Positions 42,535 through 51,872 are shown, counted from the stretch's first letter. The stretch: DNA of 64,000 nt from Chitinivibrionales bacterium (GCA_014728295.1 WJLW01000019.1:170284-234283); one strand, 5' to 3'. The notes: generated by a model not told the origin, from the sequence alone. Program-made: numbers and translations.

Positions 42535-44835
42535 TCAAAACTTCTCATAATATATTCTACCCGCGCCTTTTTTTTCGAGCAGGGATGCGACATCGCGTAC
42601 CATGGCAGGATTTCCCGAAATATAAAAATCGCTGCTATGAATATCATCGTCTAATTCATGCAACAAGCCGGTGACGCGCCCGAAATATGCTCCGTCGACC
42701 TGTTCTCCGCTGATGCACGGCATGACATCCAGGTGTAAATTACCGCCAAATTTTGCCGTATACCGCTCGATAAAATTATCTCGCCGATACCGGCAGCCGA
42801 AAAAAAGCGTCGCCCGCTGTTTGTCGGGCGCCGAGTCCAGCGTCTTAAGCATCGGCAGGAGTGGAGAGATTCCCGTTCCGGTAGCGCAAAAAACCTTGCG
42901 ATTTGATGTGGGCCGAAGCGTAAAATCCCCGATCGGCAGGCGGATGGTACTGAATTCACCCATTTGCAGATTGTAAAAATAGTCTACATAGGCGCCGCCG
43001 AATTTTAAATCGATAATGAATCTTAGGCGAGTATCCTGGATATCGGCGATCGAATACGAACCGTAGTCAACATCCGAGTACATGATTTTCGCAAATTGTC
43101 CGGGCAGGAAGGCAACCGGTGCGGGTAAACGGTACACAAACTCATAAATACTCTTTGTCAATAAATTTTTCTCTACGAGCCGGGCGGAAACTTTATCGCC
43201 GACAGGAGAAAGCTTCTTAGTGACGGGCTTTAAGCGGAGTAATTTTTTCCGATTGAATCGATGCCTGATACGCGCGGCCGCGATAATTCTGAAAAGCCCC
43301 GCGCCGCCCAGGATTGAGCTTGCGGCGGCCAGGCCTCCCATCAATCCGCCGACGATACCAACCGAGCATACATCACTCCCGCTCAGATATAATCCTTGCA
43401 ACGACGTTTCCGGTTTAAACGCGTTGGTACGGTAACGATGGGCGTCCGGCAGCAGACCATACATCGATCCTCCCGGACGGCCGGTGAAATGCTCAAGTGT
43501 CAATGGTGTCGACAGCTCGCGATAAATGACCAGACGTTTTAATCCCGGGATATATTTCTCTGCCAGATCCAGCAGCGAATCGCTGATCCTGCTTTTCAAT
43601 GCGCAATAGTCATCATCCCGTTGCCGCCATCGCTGGTTTTTCCAGCGTTGAAAATGCCCGGAGTTGACCAGGGCGACAATCTCGACCGTATGGCGTTTGT
43701 CCTCTCCGCTTTTCAACGAAGGAAACGACACAAAGCATTTTCGGGGATTGCCCCCAATAAGCTCATCGGTCTGCCGGTCGATGTCGCTATGGTCAAGCGT
43801 CTCGCTGATCCAGACATTTTCACCGGTGATGCCGATTGTTTGTGGACTGTCTTTCAGCGCCAGGTAAAGCGCAACCGAACTGCAACCGTCGCTCACCCGG
43901 TCAAGGTGCGCAAACACCTTTGGGCGCAACGAATCAGGCAGCAGTTTATGAGCGGTGATCGAAATGCCCGCATTTGAAATGATACAGGGGGCATAATAGG
44001 TTTCGGTGCGTGCGTTCTGCAGGGCATGATTGATGACCCGGACACCCACGGCACGATTGTCCTGAATGATAATATCGGTTGCCTCTCGATTGATAAGTAC
44101 CATGCCGCCTTGCTTTTCAATCACCTGCTCAATTGTCGAAGCAATTCGGGAGGAATAACCTTCGGGAAAATGGCCGCCTTGGAAGTAGTGCCGCATTACC
44201 ATTGCATGAATCCCGAAAATGCCGACCTCCGGCGTTGCGCCGTAATCTCCCCAGCGCGCCGCGAGAACGGCACGAAGCTCTTGCTTGACCTTATACTTGT
44301 CAAACCACTGCTCAAGCGTCATGAGCGCAAGCTCATTTGCAAACAGGTTTAGCAACCGCAGGGCGTCACAAAGCGGATGCGGCAAAAAGCCGGCAAGAAA
44401 ATGCCGTACCTGTCTCCTGTTGGCACGCACTACATCCCGGAAGTAGGCGTCTATCTGCCTCTTCTGATCTGGATATCGCTTAATCAGCAGGCGCTTGAAT
44501 TCGCGTTTTTCTGAAGGTACCCCAAAGTCAATTCCTGGAAAAACAAACCTCTCGAAAGGATCCTTCATCTTATTCCATTTGATGCGTCCGTCGGTGATGT
44601 AATCGAAAAGTGCTTTCGGCAGATCTTCACCTTCCATACGCCCCACATAGTGGAGGCCGACATCCCATTTGTACCTCCCTCTGCTGAAGACATGCGTAAG
44701 ACCGCCTATCTCGAAATGCTTTTCGAGAACAAGGACCCGCATCTTTTTGATTTTTGTCAACAATGCAGCAGCAGCAAGCCCACCGATACCCGATCCGATA
44801 ACGATGGCGTCAAATGTATTCTCAGTTGGTGGCAT
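42535..44835 (-). CDS. CrtI/RetSat-type FAD oxidoreductase fused to a ferredoxin-reductase-like module
   Basis: A protein of 766 residues. Residues 1 to about 530 are a phytoene-desaturase/retinol-saturase-like flavoprotein: FAD loop AIVIGSGIGGLAAAALL (10-26), later GGSMYGLLPDAHR and the C-terminal FAD motif GLYLSGSDVCSVGIVGGLMGG. About residues 555-766 form an FNR-like unit: LPGQFAKI, FAD-binding YGSYSIAD, and NAD(P)-binding ATGTGISPLLPML, ending in YYEKF. The two parts are usually separate proteins. The fusion would let NAD(P)H reduce the flavin directly for a saturation or ring-reduction step. It heads the U32 operon in the type III PKS cluster. Confidence 0.83.
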   Translation of the reverse strand: MPPTENTFDAIVIGSGIGGLAAAALLTKIKKMRVLVLEKHFEIGGLTHVFSRGRYKWDVGLHYVGRMEGEDLPKALFDYITDGRIKWNKMKDPFERFVFPGIDFGVPSEKREFKRLLIKRYPDQKRQIDAYFRDVVRANRRQVRHFLAGFLPHPLCDALRLLNLFANELALMTLEQWFDKYKVKQELRAVLAARWGDYGATPEVGIFGIHAMVMRHYFQGGHFPEGYSSRIASTIEQVIEKQGGMVLINREATDIIIQDNRAVGVRVINHALQNARTETYYAPCIISNAGISITAHKLLPDSLRPKVFAHLDRVSDGCSSVALYLALKDSPQTIGITGENVWISETLDHSDIDRQTDELIGGNPRKCFVSFPSLKSGEDKRHTVEIVALVNSGHFQRWKNQRWRQRDDDYCALKSRISDSLLDLAEKYIPGLKRLVIYRELSTPLTLEHFTGRPGGSMYGLLPDAHRYRTNAFKPETSLQGLYLSGSDVCSVGIVGGLMGGLAAASSILGGAGLFRIIAAARIRHRFNRKKLLRLKPVTKKLSPVGDKVSARLVEKNLLTKSIYEFVYRLPAPVAFLPGQFAKIMYSDVDYGSYSIADIQDTRLRFIIDLKFGGAYVDYFYNLQMGEFSTIRLPIGDFTLRPTSNRKVFCATGTGISPLLPMLKTLDSAPDKQRATLFFGCRYRRDNFIERYTAKFGGNLHLDVMPCISGEQVDGAYFGRVTGLLHELDDDIHSSDFYISGNPAMVRDVASLLEKKGAGRIYYEKF

Positions 44836-44921
44836 GGATTACCTGCTGTCATTCGGCCGGGGATTGTATTCGTGCTATACCTGATCGAGGAATATAATAT
44901 AACATAAAATCTCACTGCTTC

Positions 44922-44943
44922 AAAAAACGGGAATTGCATCCCG
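44922..44943 (-). terminator. rho-independent terminator of the MscS-type gene
   Basis: Reading leftward, CGGGA-TGCAAT-TCCCG (44943-44928) is followed by TTTTTT (44927-44922). It lies 49 bp beyond the stop of the channel gene and ends that transcript ahead of the divergent-facing CrtI fusion start at 44835. Confidence 0.75.
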
Positions 44944-44991
44944 GGCGGTTTTGCCGGTTGAGCAAGAGCAACGGCATCCGGCGGGTGACAT

Positions 44992-46245
44992 TCATGGCGA
45001 CGGTACGGCAATGCCTGCGATATCTTTTCCGGAAGGACGCTGAAATATCCTGAGATCAAATTCAGGCACAATCGCCAGCAGGTGATCGAAAATATCAGCC
45101 TGCGCCGCCTCATAGTTAGCCCACACGATATCTTTGCAAAACACATATATCTGCAGCGGCAATCCGTGTTCAGTCGGATCCAGTTGACGAATCAGAAAAG
45201 TCATGTTCTGGTGAATCAGCGGATGGTGCTTGAGATATGCCGTTATGTATGCGCGTAGCGTGCCGACATTGGTCAGTCTTCGCTGATTGACCAGATCGGC
45301 AATGCCAATGTTGAGCTTCTGGTTATAGTCACCAACCTCCCGGCGTTTCGATTCGATGTAGTCGGCAATGTAGCGTATTTTCGCAAACCGCTCAAGCATC
45401 TCTTCATCACAAAAGCGTATGGTGCTCATGTCGATTAGCAGTGAGCGCATGATTCTCCGTCCGCCCGATTCGCGCATGCCCCGCCAGTTTTTAAACGAAT
45501 CGGTGATCAACGCATACGTGGGCACCGTAGAAATGGTCTTATCCCAGTTTTTTACTTTTACCGTCGTCAGCGTGATATCGACGACATCACCGTCGGCGCC
45601 GTATTTGGGCATCTCGAGCCAGTCCCCGCGCGAAAGCATTTTGTTGGAGATAAGCTGGATACCGGCAACCAGGCCCAGAATGGCGTCCTTGAAAATCAGC
45701 ATGATCACAGCCGTCATCGCACCAAGTCCGCTGACCAGGATCATTGGCGATTTGTCAAGAATTACCGAGATGACCAGCAGCAGGCTGAGAAAATACACAA
45801 CGATCTTGATGACCTGCATGAATCCGGTAATCGGTATTTCACGGGAAACGTCGAAGGATTGGTAAATCTCAAGAAATGCATTGAGCAGCGAATCAAGCGC
45901 CAGCACACCCACAAAGATGATGTATGCAAAAGCAATTGCCTGCGCAACCTTTGCTCCCTGCACATAGCCGGCAAAAACAATCGGAACAGCGCCATAGATG
46001 ATAATCGCCGGTGCAAGATGCGCCAGGTGCCGAAAGAACCGCTTTTCAACCAGCACGTCGTCCCAGGTGGTTTTGGTACGCGCCGTTATGCGCGGCAGCA
46101 CTTTTTTAATAATGGACTTGCCGACGTAAAAAACGATAAAGCTGAGGAGTAACGAACCAAGCGCAATGCCGGTCCGCGTCAGCAAAGACGCAGACGATGT
46201 TGAAATACCGTTTTGTTGAAACCAGGTTGTTACATAGTCGACCAT
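44992..46245 (-). CDS. MscS-family mechanosensitive channel (YbdG-like)
   Basis: A protein of 417 residues with five membrane segments in the first 190 residues and the MscS beta domain (LSRGDWLEMPKYGADGDVVDI, about 205-225, then VKNWDKTISTVPTYALITDSFKNWRGM). The long C-terminal cytoplasmic domain with the segment SGGRRIMRSLLIDMSTIRF is typical of YbdG/MscM-type channels of about 415 residues. They open on osmotic downshock. GGAGG five bases before the ATG. Not obviously linked to the neighbouring biosynthetic genes. Confidence 0.9.
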   Translation of the reverse strand: MVDYVTTWFQQNGISTSSASLLTRTGIALGSLLLSFIVFYVGKSIIKKVLPRITARTKTTWDDVLVEKRFFRHLAHLAPAIIIYGAVPIVFAGYVQGAKVAQAIAFAYIIFVGVLALDSLLNAFLEIYQSFDVSREIPITGFMQVIKIVVYFLSLLLVISVILDKSPMILVSGLGAMTAVIMLIFKDAILGLVAGIQLISNKMLSRGDWLEMPKYGADGDVVDITLTTVKVKNWDKTISTVPTYALITDSFKNWRGMRESGGRRIMRSLLIDMSTIRFCDEEMLERFAKIRYIADYIESKRREVGDYNQKLNIGIADLVNQRRLTNVGTLRAYITAYLKHHPLIHQNMTFLIRQLDPTEHGLPLQIYVFCKDIVWANYEAAQADIFDHLLAIVPEFDLRIFQRPSGKDIAGIAVPSP

Positions 46246-46367
46246 GTCAATATCCTCCGGTGAATTGCGAATGCGAATGGCGCCTGGGAAAATATTTTTG
46301 TAGTGCGCGCGGATGCAAATGGGGGAAGAGGCGGGATTTGCAAAGGCAGTGCCTTGGGCGCCAGGCT

Positions 46368-48353
46368 TTAGCGGCGTTTGGAATCTGCGTTGCGCAGGTC
46401 AAATGCGACATTCCAGTCAAGGCGCCAATCCTGCTCGAATCGAAGGCCTTCGATAAAGAGGTCGTGCATAATCATGGTGGATACTATGCCCGCAATTGCC
46501 ATTTCATTCGTTTCGCTCACGTTCTCATCCCGGCGCCCCATCTCAAACAGTCGCTTGACTTTATTCACGTCAAACAATTCGCATTTTGCAAGCGTGCTTT
46601 CTTCCAGCAGATCGGCATACGGCACCCCCGCCACGAGCAGGGACTTAGCTATCGGCGCTCGATAAGGATGTTTGTTCCTGTTTGCAATGGATCGAGGGAC
46701 GAAGCCGCCCAGCGCTTTTTTCAACAAATACTTTTCGTTCAATCCTAGAATTTTCCAGACATTCGGCACGCCAGCCATGAATTCGATGATGCGATAGTCA
46801 AGATATGGCAGACGGATCTCAAGTGAATTGGCCATAGCTACCCGATCCCCCTGCGATGACAGCAAGTAATTGCTGAGAAAAATTTGCGACTCCAGCCATT
46901 GCGCTTTTGAAAGTGTCGGCAAATTGCTGAAATCACCGGGCAGATAAGATGCCACGTCCTGTATGCAATTGCTCGAGTCAAGCTGTGACTTCACCTCACT
47001 CGACAAAAACATCCTGATGCGCTGCGTAGTATTCCAGCGAACCAGATGCGAGAACAGAGGATTGCCGAAGTCACTCATCCCCTGCCGGAAAAATGCCGGC
47101 ATCGCTTTTCGAGCCGACTCATCCTTGAAGATATGCGGATAGAGCCGCTTCAACAGCAGCGGCCGTGCTGTTGAAGCGGGATTACGCGCCCAGAAGCGAC
47201 GGACCAAAGCCTCACGAAAGATATTGTATCCGCCGAATATTTCATCGGCTCCTTCACCGGTGAGGACAACTTTTATGCCGTCTTCATGCACATGGCGCGA
47301 CAGCAGAAGCAGGGGCACGGGCGCGGTACGCAACAACGGCTTTTCGGTATGCCAGATCGTTTCGAGAAAATGATCGGCAATCAGTTTGTTGGTTGCCGTG
47401 ATTTGCGCGTGATCGGCGCCCAACGACACCAGCATCGTACGCTGAAACTCGCTTTCGTCAAACGCGCTATCTTCAAATCCAATCCCGTAGGTCTTGAGTT
47501 TTGCATTGAACCTGTTTTTGATTATTGAACTTACGCCTGATGAATCCAGTCCGCCGCTCAAATACGATCCTACCGTAACATCTGCACGCAAGCGTATTCT
47601 TACGGCATCCTGCAGCAGTTCTGAGGCCTGTTCCGCCAATGCGTCCGGATGTGCATCGCGAAACGAACTCTTCGCAGTAAAGGGCGTCGACCAATAGCAT
47701 TGCTCTGTCGGCTTACCATCCTGAATCTTCAGAAAATGCCCCGGCTTTACCTCGAACACCCCCTTAAAAGCAGTCCGCCCCGGAAGGGTTGTCCAGAAAG
47801 TAAAGGTTTGATCCAGTGCGCCATAATCCAACTCCCGCTTGACGGCCGGATGCGCAAAGATGCCTTTAATTTCGGAAGCAAATACAATCTTCTCCCCCAT
47901 CCGGTGCCAGTGCAACGGCCTGATGCCCATCCGGTCGCGCGCCAGAAAAAGTGACTTTTCATTTCGATTCCATATCCCAAGAGCAAACTGACCATTGAAT
48001 CGCGTCAAACACTCCGCCCCCCACTCACGGTAACCATGCAATGCGACTTCAGTATCGGAGCCGGTGACAAATCGATACCCCAGCTTCCGCAATTCATCCC
48101 GCAATTCGATATAATTGAATATTTCCCCGTTGTAAACAATCCAGTGCGCTTCATCTCCGCTGTGCATCGGCTGCTTTCCACCGGCATGATCGATTATGCT
48201 TAACCGGGCATGGCCCAGCGCAACACAGTCGTCAAGGAATACCCCGCATTCGTCCGGCCCCCGGTGGCGCTGAACGGCAACCATGCGCTGCATTGTTCCA
48301 TCGATGTCGGAAGAGAGTCCACGTGGTGAGTATATTCCTGCAATTCCACACAT
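46368..48353 (-). CDS. asnB: glutamine-hydrolysing asparagine synthase-like amidotransferase
   Basis: A protein of 661 residues. The class II glutaminase starts MCGIAGIYSPRG (Cys2 nucleophile), with RLSIID and NGEIFNY in the first 90 residues. The synthetase domain has the PP-loop YLSGGLDSSGVSS near residue 265. Housekeeping AsnB is about 550 residues; the longer form seen here is common in biosynthetic and exosortase-associated clusters. It closes a leftward operon of ligase, acyltransferase, VOC and ACP genes, so it may amidate an ACP- or CoA-bound acid rather than make asparagine. Confidence 0.88.
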   Translation of the reverse strand: MCGIAGIYSPRGLSSDIDGTMQRMVAVQRHRGPDECGVFLDDCVALGHARLSIIDHAGGKQPMHSGDEAHWIVYNGEIFNYIELRDELRKLGYRFVTGSDTEVALHGYREWGAECLTRFNGQFALGIWNRNEKSLFLARDRMGIRPLHWHRMGEKIVFASEIKGIFAHPAVKRELDYGALDQTFTFWTTLPGRTAFKGVFEVKPGHFLKIQDGKPTEQCYWSTPFTAKSSFRDAHPDALAEQASELLQDAVRIRLRADVTVGSYLSGGLDSSGVSSIIKNRFNAKLKTYGIGFEDSAFDESEFQRTMLVSLGADHAQITATNKLIADHFLETIWHTEKPLLRTAPVPLLLLSRHVHEDGIKVVLTGEGADEIFGGYNIFREALVRRFWARNPASTARPLLLKRLYPHIFKDESARKAMPAFFRQGMSDFGNPLFSHLVRWNTTQRIRMFLSSEVKSQLDSSNCIQDVASYLPGDFSNLPTLSKAQWLESQIFLSNYLLSSQGDRVAMANSLEIRLPYLDYRIIEFMAGVPNVWKILGLNEKYLLKKALGGFVPRSIANRNKHPYRAPIAKSLLVAGVPYADLLEESTLAKCELFDVNKVKRLFEMGRRDENVSETNEMAIAGIVSTMIMHDLFIEGLRFEQDWRLDWNVAFDLRNADSKRR

Positions 48354-48366
48354 TGGTCAAAGGCCG

Positions 48367-48383
48367 TCCCGACTTAGTCGGGA
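48367..48383. repeat. hairpin TCCCGAC-TTA-GTCGGGA
   Basis: A perfect 7-bp stem in the 89-bp gap between the ACP and AsnB genes. The sequence is of the same kind as the REP-like palindromes at 53.5 kb. As an intra-operon hairpin it may set the relative expression of AsnB or protect the upstream mRNA. Confidence 0.5.
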
Positions 48384-48442
48384 TCTTCGTTGCGAGAGAG
48401 ATTAGTTGCCGATTCGGGCTGCGGCGCCGGATTGCCTTACTT

Positions 48443-48697
48443 TTACGTAGTTACTTTGCGTGTCAGGAAGGCGTCTATTTTGTCCAGGCTGTCGAGATTT
48501 TCGGGAAGAAGTTCTTCGTCTGCAATTTTGATTGAGGTCTCGGTTTCTATATAGGTAATAACTTCGAGAATGCCGGTTGAATCAATTATTCCGGACTCAA
48601 GAAAAGACGTATCATCCTGCAATGAGGAGTCGTCTCCAAAAAGAAATTTGTCAACAATGAATTCCCTGATTTTTGACTTATAGTCCATGCAACTCAT
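48443..48697 (-). CDS. acyl carrier protein
   Basis: A protein of 84 residues with the phosphopantetheine site ESGIIDSTGILEVI (Ser40) and the three-helix pattern of ACP/PCP domains. The DST in place of DSL is common in specialised carrier proteins. Its ATG overlaps the stop of the VOC gene (ATGA, 48694-48697). It is a dedicated carrier for the acyl group activated by the ligase at 50078-51661. Confidence 0.9.
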   Translation of the reverse strand: MSCMDYKSKIREFIVDKFLFGDDSSLQDDTSFLESGIIDSTGILEVITYIETETSIKIADEELLPENLDSLDKIDAFLTRKVTT

Positions 48698-49116
48698 TTC
48701 CTGAAAAGAATGTTTGCTTTTCTGGCAGTATCGATTAATTCGATGTTAAGACCATCCTGTGCGTAAACAAATGCAATATTTTTATTATCAAACGCTTCAC
48801 CCGGCTGGGGCCTGGCCAGGATCCGTAAACTTTCGCTTTCCAGTCGGGCTATTTCTGCATCAAGGTTTTCTGTGCGAAAACAAAGGTGGTGCAAGCCGCC
48901 GCTGCGCTTTGCAAACAGAAAAACCGGTGATGAATCATCCGTAGGCTCAATCAACTTCACAATTGCCGAATTTTCCTTTTCCAAAAACACGACATTTACT
49001 TTTTGTCGCGTATTCGTTGTAATTTCCGTCAATTGATCATAGCCAAAAAGCCGTCGCCACTTCTCGATACCTTTATCCAGCGACGAAACGACAATGCCGA
49101 TATGGTCAATTATCAT
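48694..49116 (-). CDS. VOC/glyoxalase-superfamily protein
   Basis: A protein of 140 residues from the ATG at 49116 (MIIDHIGIVVSSLD). An in-frame start at 49170 would overlap the acyltransferase end and extends the fold unnaturally. The paired beta-alpha-beta-beta-beta modules with metal ligands in DHIGIVV, LHHLCFRTENL and NIELID match the methylmalonyl-CoA epimerase/glyoxalase group. In the operon it may epimerise or rearrange an acyl-CoA or acyl-ACP intermediate. Specific activity unknown. Confidence 0.82.
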   Translation of the reverse strand: MIIDHIGIVVSSLDKGIEKWRRLFGYDQLTEITTNTRQKVNVVFLEKENSAIVKLIEPTDDSSPVFLFAKRSGGLHHLCFRTENLDAEIARLESESLRILARPQPGEAFDNKNIAFVYAQDGLNIELIDTARKANILFRK

Positions 49117-49139
49117 ATCTAATCTGCACCGTACATACT

Positions 49140-50027
49140 CTAATATTTCCTCCGCAATGTCAACCCCCATTTCCTTCGCAGATAAAACAACAGGTTTTCG
49201 ACGAGATCGGATTCATGGTAGTCAACTTCAAACTTCTTCAAATTGAAATTTGTGTTCTTGCCTGATGATGAAAGCAAATCAAAGCAGTAGGTCTCAGGAT
49301 CGTACTTTAGCGTTTGTCCGGTAACCAGTCTGCACTCTCGCTTTGCCGTGTCTAGCTCATGGCTGATGTTGCCGGACTCACAAAATCCGGTTATCATTTT
49401 TTCCAGCAAATCCTGCGGATCCTTTTTAGAGAATCGCAACAACTTTTCAAGGTCGAGAGACTGAAACGATTGTGCACTAAGCTGAAGCATCGTGTAGGAT
49501 TTTACCTTTGATCCGACAATTACGCACGGATTTATTATGCAGTGAGATTCTATATGCGTGCCTGCCAATAATGATACATTCATTGCTATCCAGACAAAAT
49601 CTTCAACGGTAACCGGCGCAAACTTTGCTGGATATCCCAAGGTAGTCGGCAAAAACGATCCATGTGTATAAATTGTTGTGCGTGGTCCAATTCCCGAATA
49701 GAATCCAAATGTCACGTTTTCTTCACAATGGACAAGAGAATGCGGACCAAAAAAACAATTATCTCCGGCAGCAAAAGCCTTTTCTCCTTTAACTTGTACC
49801 CCATTGCTGATTATCGTATTCGACCCTATTTTCAATTCCCCGACATTGATGTATACAAATGGCCGAATGTCGACATCGTTTCCAAGGCGCATTTTTGCGG
49901 CATATACATAGCTCAAGGGCGGCAGTTTGGTGTTATATCCGATTCTGTAGCCGCAAAGTCGGTATAGCAGGCAGGTAATATTGGAGGGAAGTAAGATACA
50001 TAGCGCCGCAACAAGTTTTTTCAGCAT
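49140..50027 (-). CDS. left-handed beta-helix acyltransferase-like protein
   Basis: A protein of 295 residues. A hydrophobic N-terminal helix (about 1-25) is followed by hexapeptide repeats between about 45 and 165 (LKIGSNTIISNGVQVKG, FFGPHSLVHC, FVWIAMNVSLLAGTHIE, HCIINPCVIVGS). These form the left-handed parallel beta-helix of O-acetyltransferases and related enzymes. The C-terminal ~110 residues are an extra alpha/beta region not typical of small acetyltransferases. It lies between the ligase and VOC genes and probably transfers the carrier-bound acyl group to a sugar or lipid. Confidence 0.8.
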   Translation of the reverse strand: MLKKLVAALCILLPSNITCLLYRLCGYRIGYNTKLPPLSYVYAAKMRLGNDVDIRPFVYINVGELKIGSNTIISNGVQVKGEKAFAAGDNCFFGPHSLVHCEENVTFGFYSGIGPRTTIYTHGSFLPTTLGYPAKFAPVTVEDFVWIAMNVSLLAGTHIESHCIINPCVIVGSKVKSYTMLQLSAQSFQSLDLEKLLRFSKKDPQDLLEKMITGFCESGNISHELDTAKRECRLVTGQTLKYDPETYCFDLLSSSGKNTNFNLKKFEVDYHESDLVENLLFYLRRKWGLTLRRKY

Positions 50028-50077
50028 GCAAAGAATTTCCTACTTGGTAGTGAAGCAACCGGCATTTATTCAAGGCT

Positions 50078-51661
50078 CTATGACATTCGCTCGCCATTTT
50101 CGACAATGAGTGCTTTGAGCATTTCCGTACTCCGCAATCTGTCAAGCTTTCCATTGATGTTTTTCGGCAAAGACTTAACTAATATAGTTTTTTCTGGAAC
50201 TTTGAATTTCGGCAACTGGGATGCCAGCTTCTTTCTAATATTCTCTTCAGAAATATCAGGAGTTACCGCCACGGCGATTGCTGCCAGCATTTTACCCTTT
50301 AAGGCGTCATGCAGGCCCGCTACAACCACATCAACCAGCAAATCTGTAGCAAGCAATGCATCCTCAATTTCCTGCGGATCGATGCGATGCCCGCCAACCT
50401 TGAGCTGATTGTCTTTACGTCCGACAAGGAAAATGAATCCTTCCTCGTCTTCATATCCCATATCGCCGGTGTGATAGCCGTCTTTATCAAGGGCCTTGTG
50501 CGTAGCTTCCTCGTTTCGCCAATATCCCTGCATGATGTTTTTGCCTTGTGCAACCACCTCGCCGACTTTGCCTTGAGCGACTGGTTGTCCGCCAGGGTTC
50601 AGTATCTTTAACTTGACGCCGGGTATGGCTTTTCCAATAGATCGCATCTTGTCACTAAAGCGAGATGGATCCAGATAGGAAAGACGTGCCGATGCCTCTG
50701 TTGCACCATACATAACGACAATTTCTGTGTGCGACGGCAAAAGCTTTCGAAGCTTCAATTTCAGATGATCCGCCATATGCCCGCCGGCCTGTGACACATA
50801 CCGCAAAGCAGGAAGTTTATCTTTATATTGCGCAAGCGGAGAACGATAAATCAAATGCGCGAATGTCGCCGGTACGCCCGAAAAAGCAGTCACTCTCTCT
50901 TCCGCCATTTGCTTGATTACCCCTGCCGTAAACGCGAACTTGTTGTTGATAACAATCGAACCCCCTGCAGCAAAATGCGTGTTGAGCAGGGATTTTCCCA
51001 TTACATACGAGTATGGCAGCACGCACATTTGTCGATCTGCATTAGTCAATTTTAAATAGTTACCTATTGAAACTACATTATCGACAATATTCGCATGCGA
51101 CAACATCACGCCTTTCGGCCGGCTTGTGGACCCTGAGGTGAAAATCAGATTTGCAACCTGGTATTCATCTATATCACATTGCGGATTAGTGTCGTCTGTG
51201 CTGTGGGCAATAGCCGCCCATTCATGCTTGCCACAGGTAAATCGGTCGAAGAGCAACGGCTTTTTGATGACCACAACAGGTAGCTGTATGCCGCGTTCCT
51301 GTATCTCAAGCAGCGTCTTTTCTGCTGGTGTAGACGCAATTATTGCAAATGGTTCAGTCGATTGAATCACCGGTTGCAACGTATCGGTTTTGCTGTCACG
51401 GTGCAATGGAACGGCATTGCCGCCTGCTTTGAGAATACCATAATACGCAGCGACGTACTCCAGTGAATTTTCCATGGCCACAATCACCCGGTCCCCGCGA
51501 CCTATGCCACTTCCAACCAAAAAGTGAGCAAATTTATTGGCCAATACATTTACTTTAGAATAGCAATATCGAACATTTTCATGAATAAGCGCCGTCTTTG
51601 CAGGATAATGCTCTGCCGATCGTTCGAGAAAGTGGTGAATGTAAACAAACTGGTTATGCAT
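50078..51661 (-). CDS. acyl-CoA/acyl-ACP ligase (AMP-forming)
   Basis: A protein of 527 residues of the ANL superfamily. The P-loop is LIFTSGSTSRPKGVMLSHAN near residue 165, A5 is VMYGATEASARLSYL, and A7/A8 are GYHTGDMGYEDEEGFIFLVGRKDNQLKVGG with the catalytic Lys in KNINGKLDR. The length and the order match the 'exosortase A system-associated' type of ligase as well as fatty-acyl ligases. It leads the operon and would load an acid onto the ACP encoded downstream. The following gene starts about 50 bp after its end. Confidence 0.88.
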   Translation of the reverse strand: MHNQFVYIHHFLERSAEHYPAKTALIHENVRYCYSKVNVLANKFAHFLVGSGIGRGDRVIVAMENSLEYVAAYYGILKAGGNAVPLHRDSKTDTLQPVIQSTEPFAIIASTPAEKTLLEIQERGIQLPVVVIKKPLLFDRFTCGKHEWAAIAHSTDDTNPQCDIDEYQVANLIFTSGSTSRPKGVMLSHANIVDNVVSIGNYLKLTNADRQMCVLPYSYVMGKSLLNTHFAAGGSIVINNKFAFTAGVIKQMAEERVTAFSGVPATFAHLIYRSPLAQYKDKLPALRYVSQAGGHMADHLKLKLRKLLPSHTEIVVMYGATEASARLSYLDPSRFSDKMRSIGKAIPGVKLKILNPGGQPVAQGKVGEVVAQGKNIMQGYWRNEEATHKALDKDGYHTGDMGYEDEEGFIFLVGRKDNQLKVGGHRIDPQEIEDALLATDLLVDVVVAGLHDALKGKMLAAIAVAVTPDISEENIRKKLASQLPKFKVPEKTILVKSLPKNINGKLDRLRSTEMLKALIVENGERMS

Positions 51662-51852
51662 GCTCGGGCTTTCGATAATGCATTTTTACTGCGATTCATA
51701 ATATGAATATAAGAACACAGGTACCCATGCGAAGAGAATATAAAAATTAAAGCCCTACCGTCACATTTAGTAATTTAAAATAATGTTTTGGAAATGACAA
51801 GGCGCAGGAGGATTCGGAAGGCGCCCCGGCTTAATCGGAGTTGCACTTCCGT

Positions 51853-51872
51853 AAATAGTGAAATCACTATTT
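51853..51872. terminator. AT-rich hairpin downstream of the DUF362 gene
   Basis: AAATAGTG (51853-51860), loop AAAT, CACTATTT (51865-51872): a perfect 8-bp stem 34 bp past the DUF362 stop. Weakly GC but well placed to end that transcript. The rest of 51662-51905 carries no gene. Confidence 0.5.

Noticed and set aside
48367-48383. Hairpin as a true terminator separating AsnB from the ACP operon
   Set aside because: It lacks a T tract on the minus strand and resembles dispersed REP-like palindromes, so I left it as a repeat.
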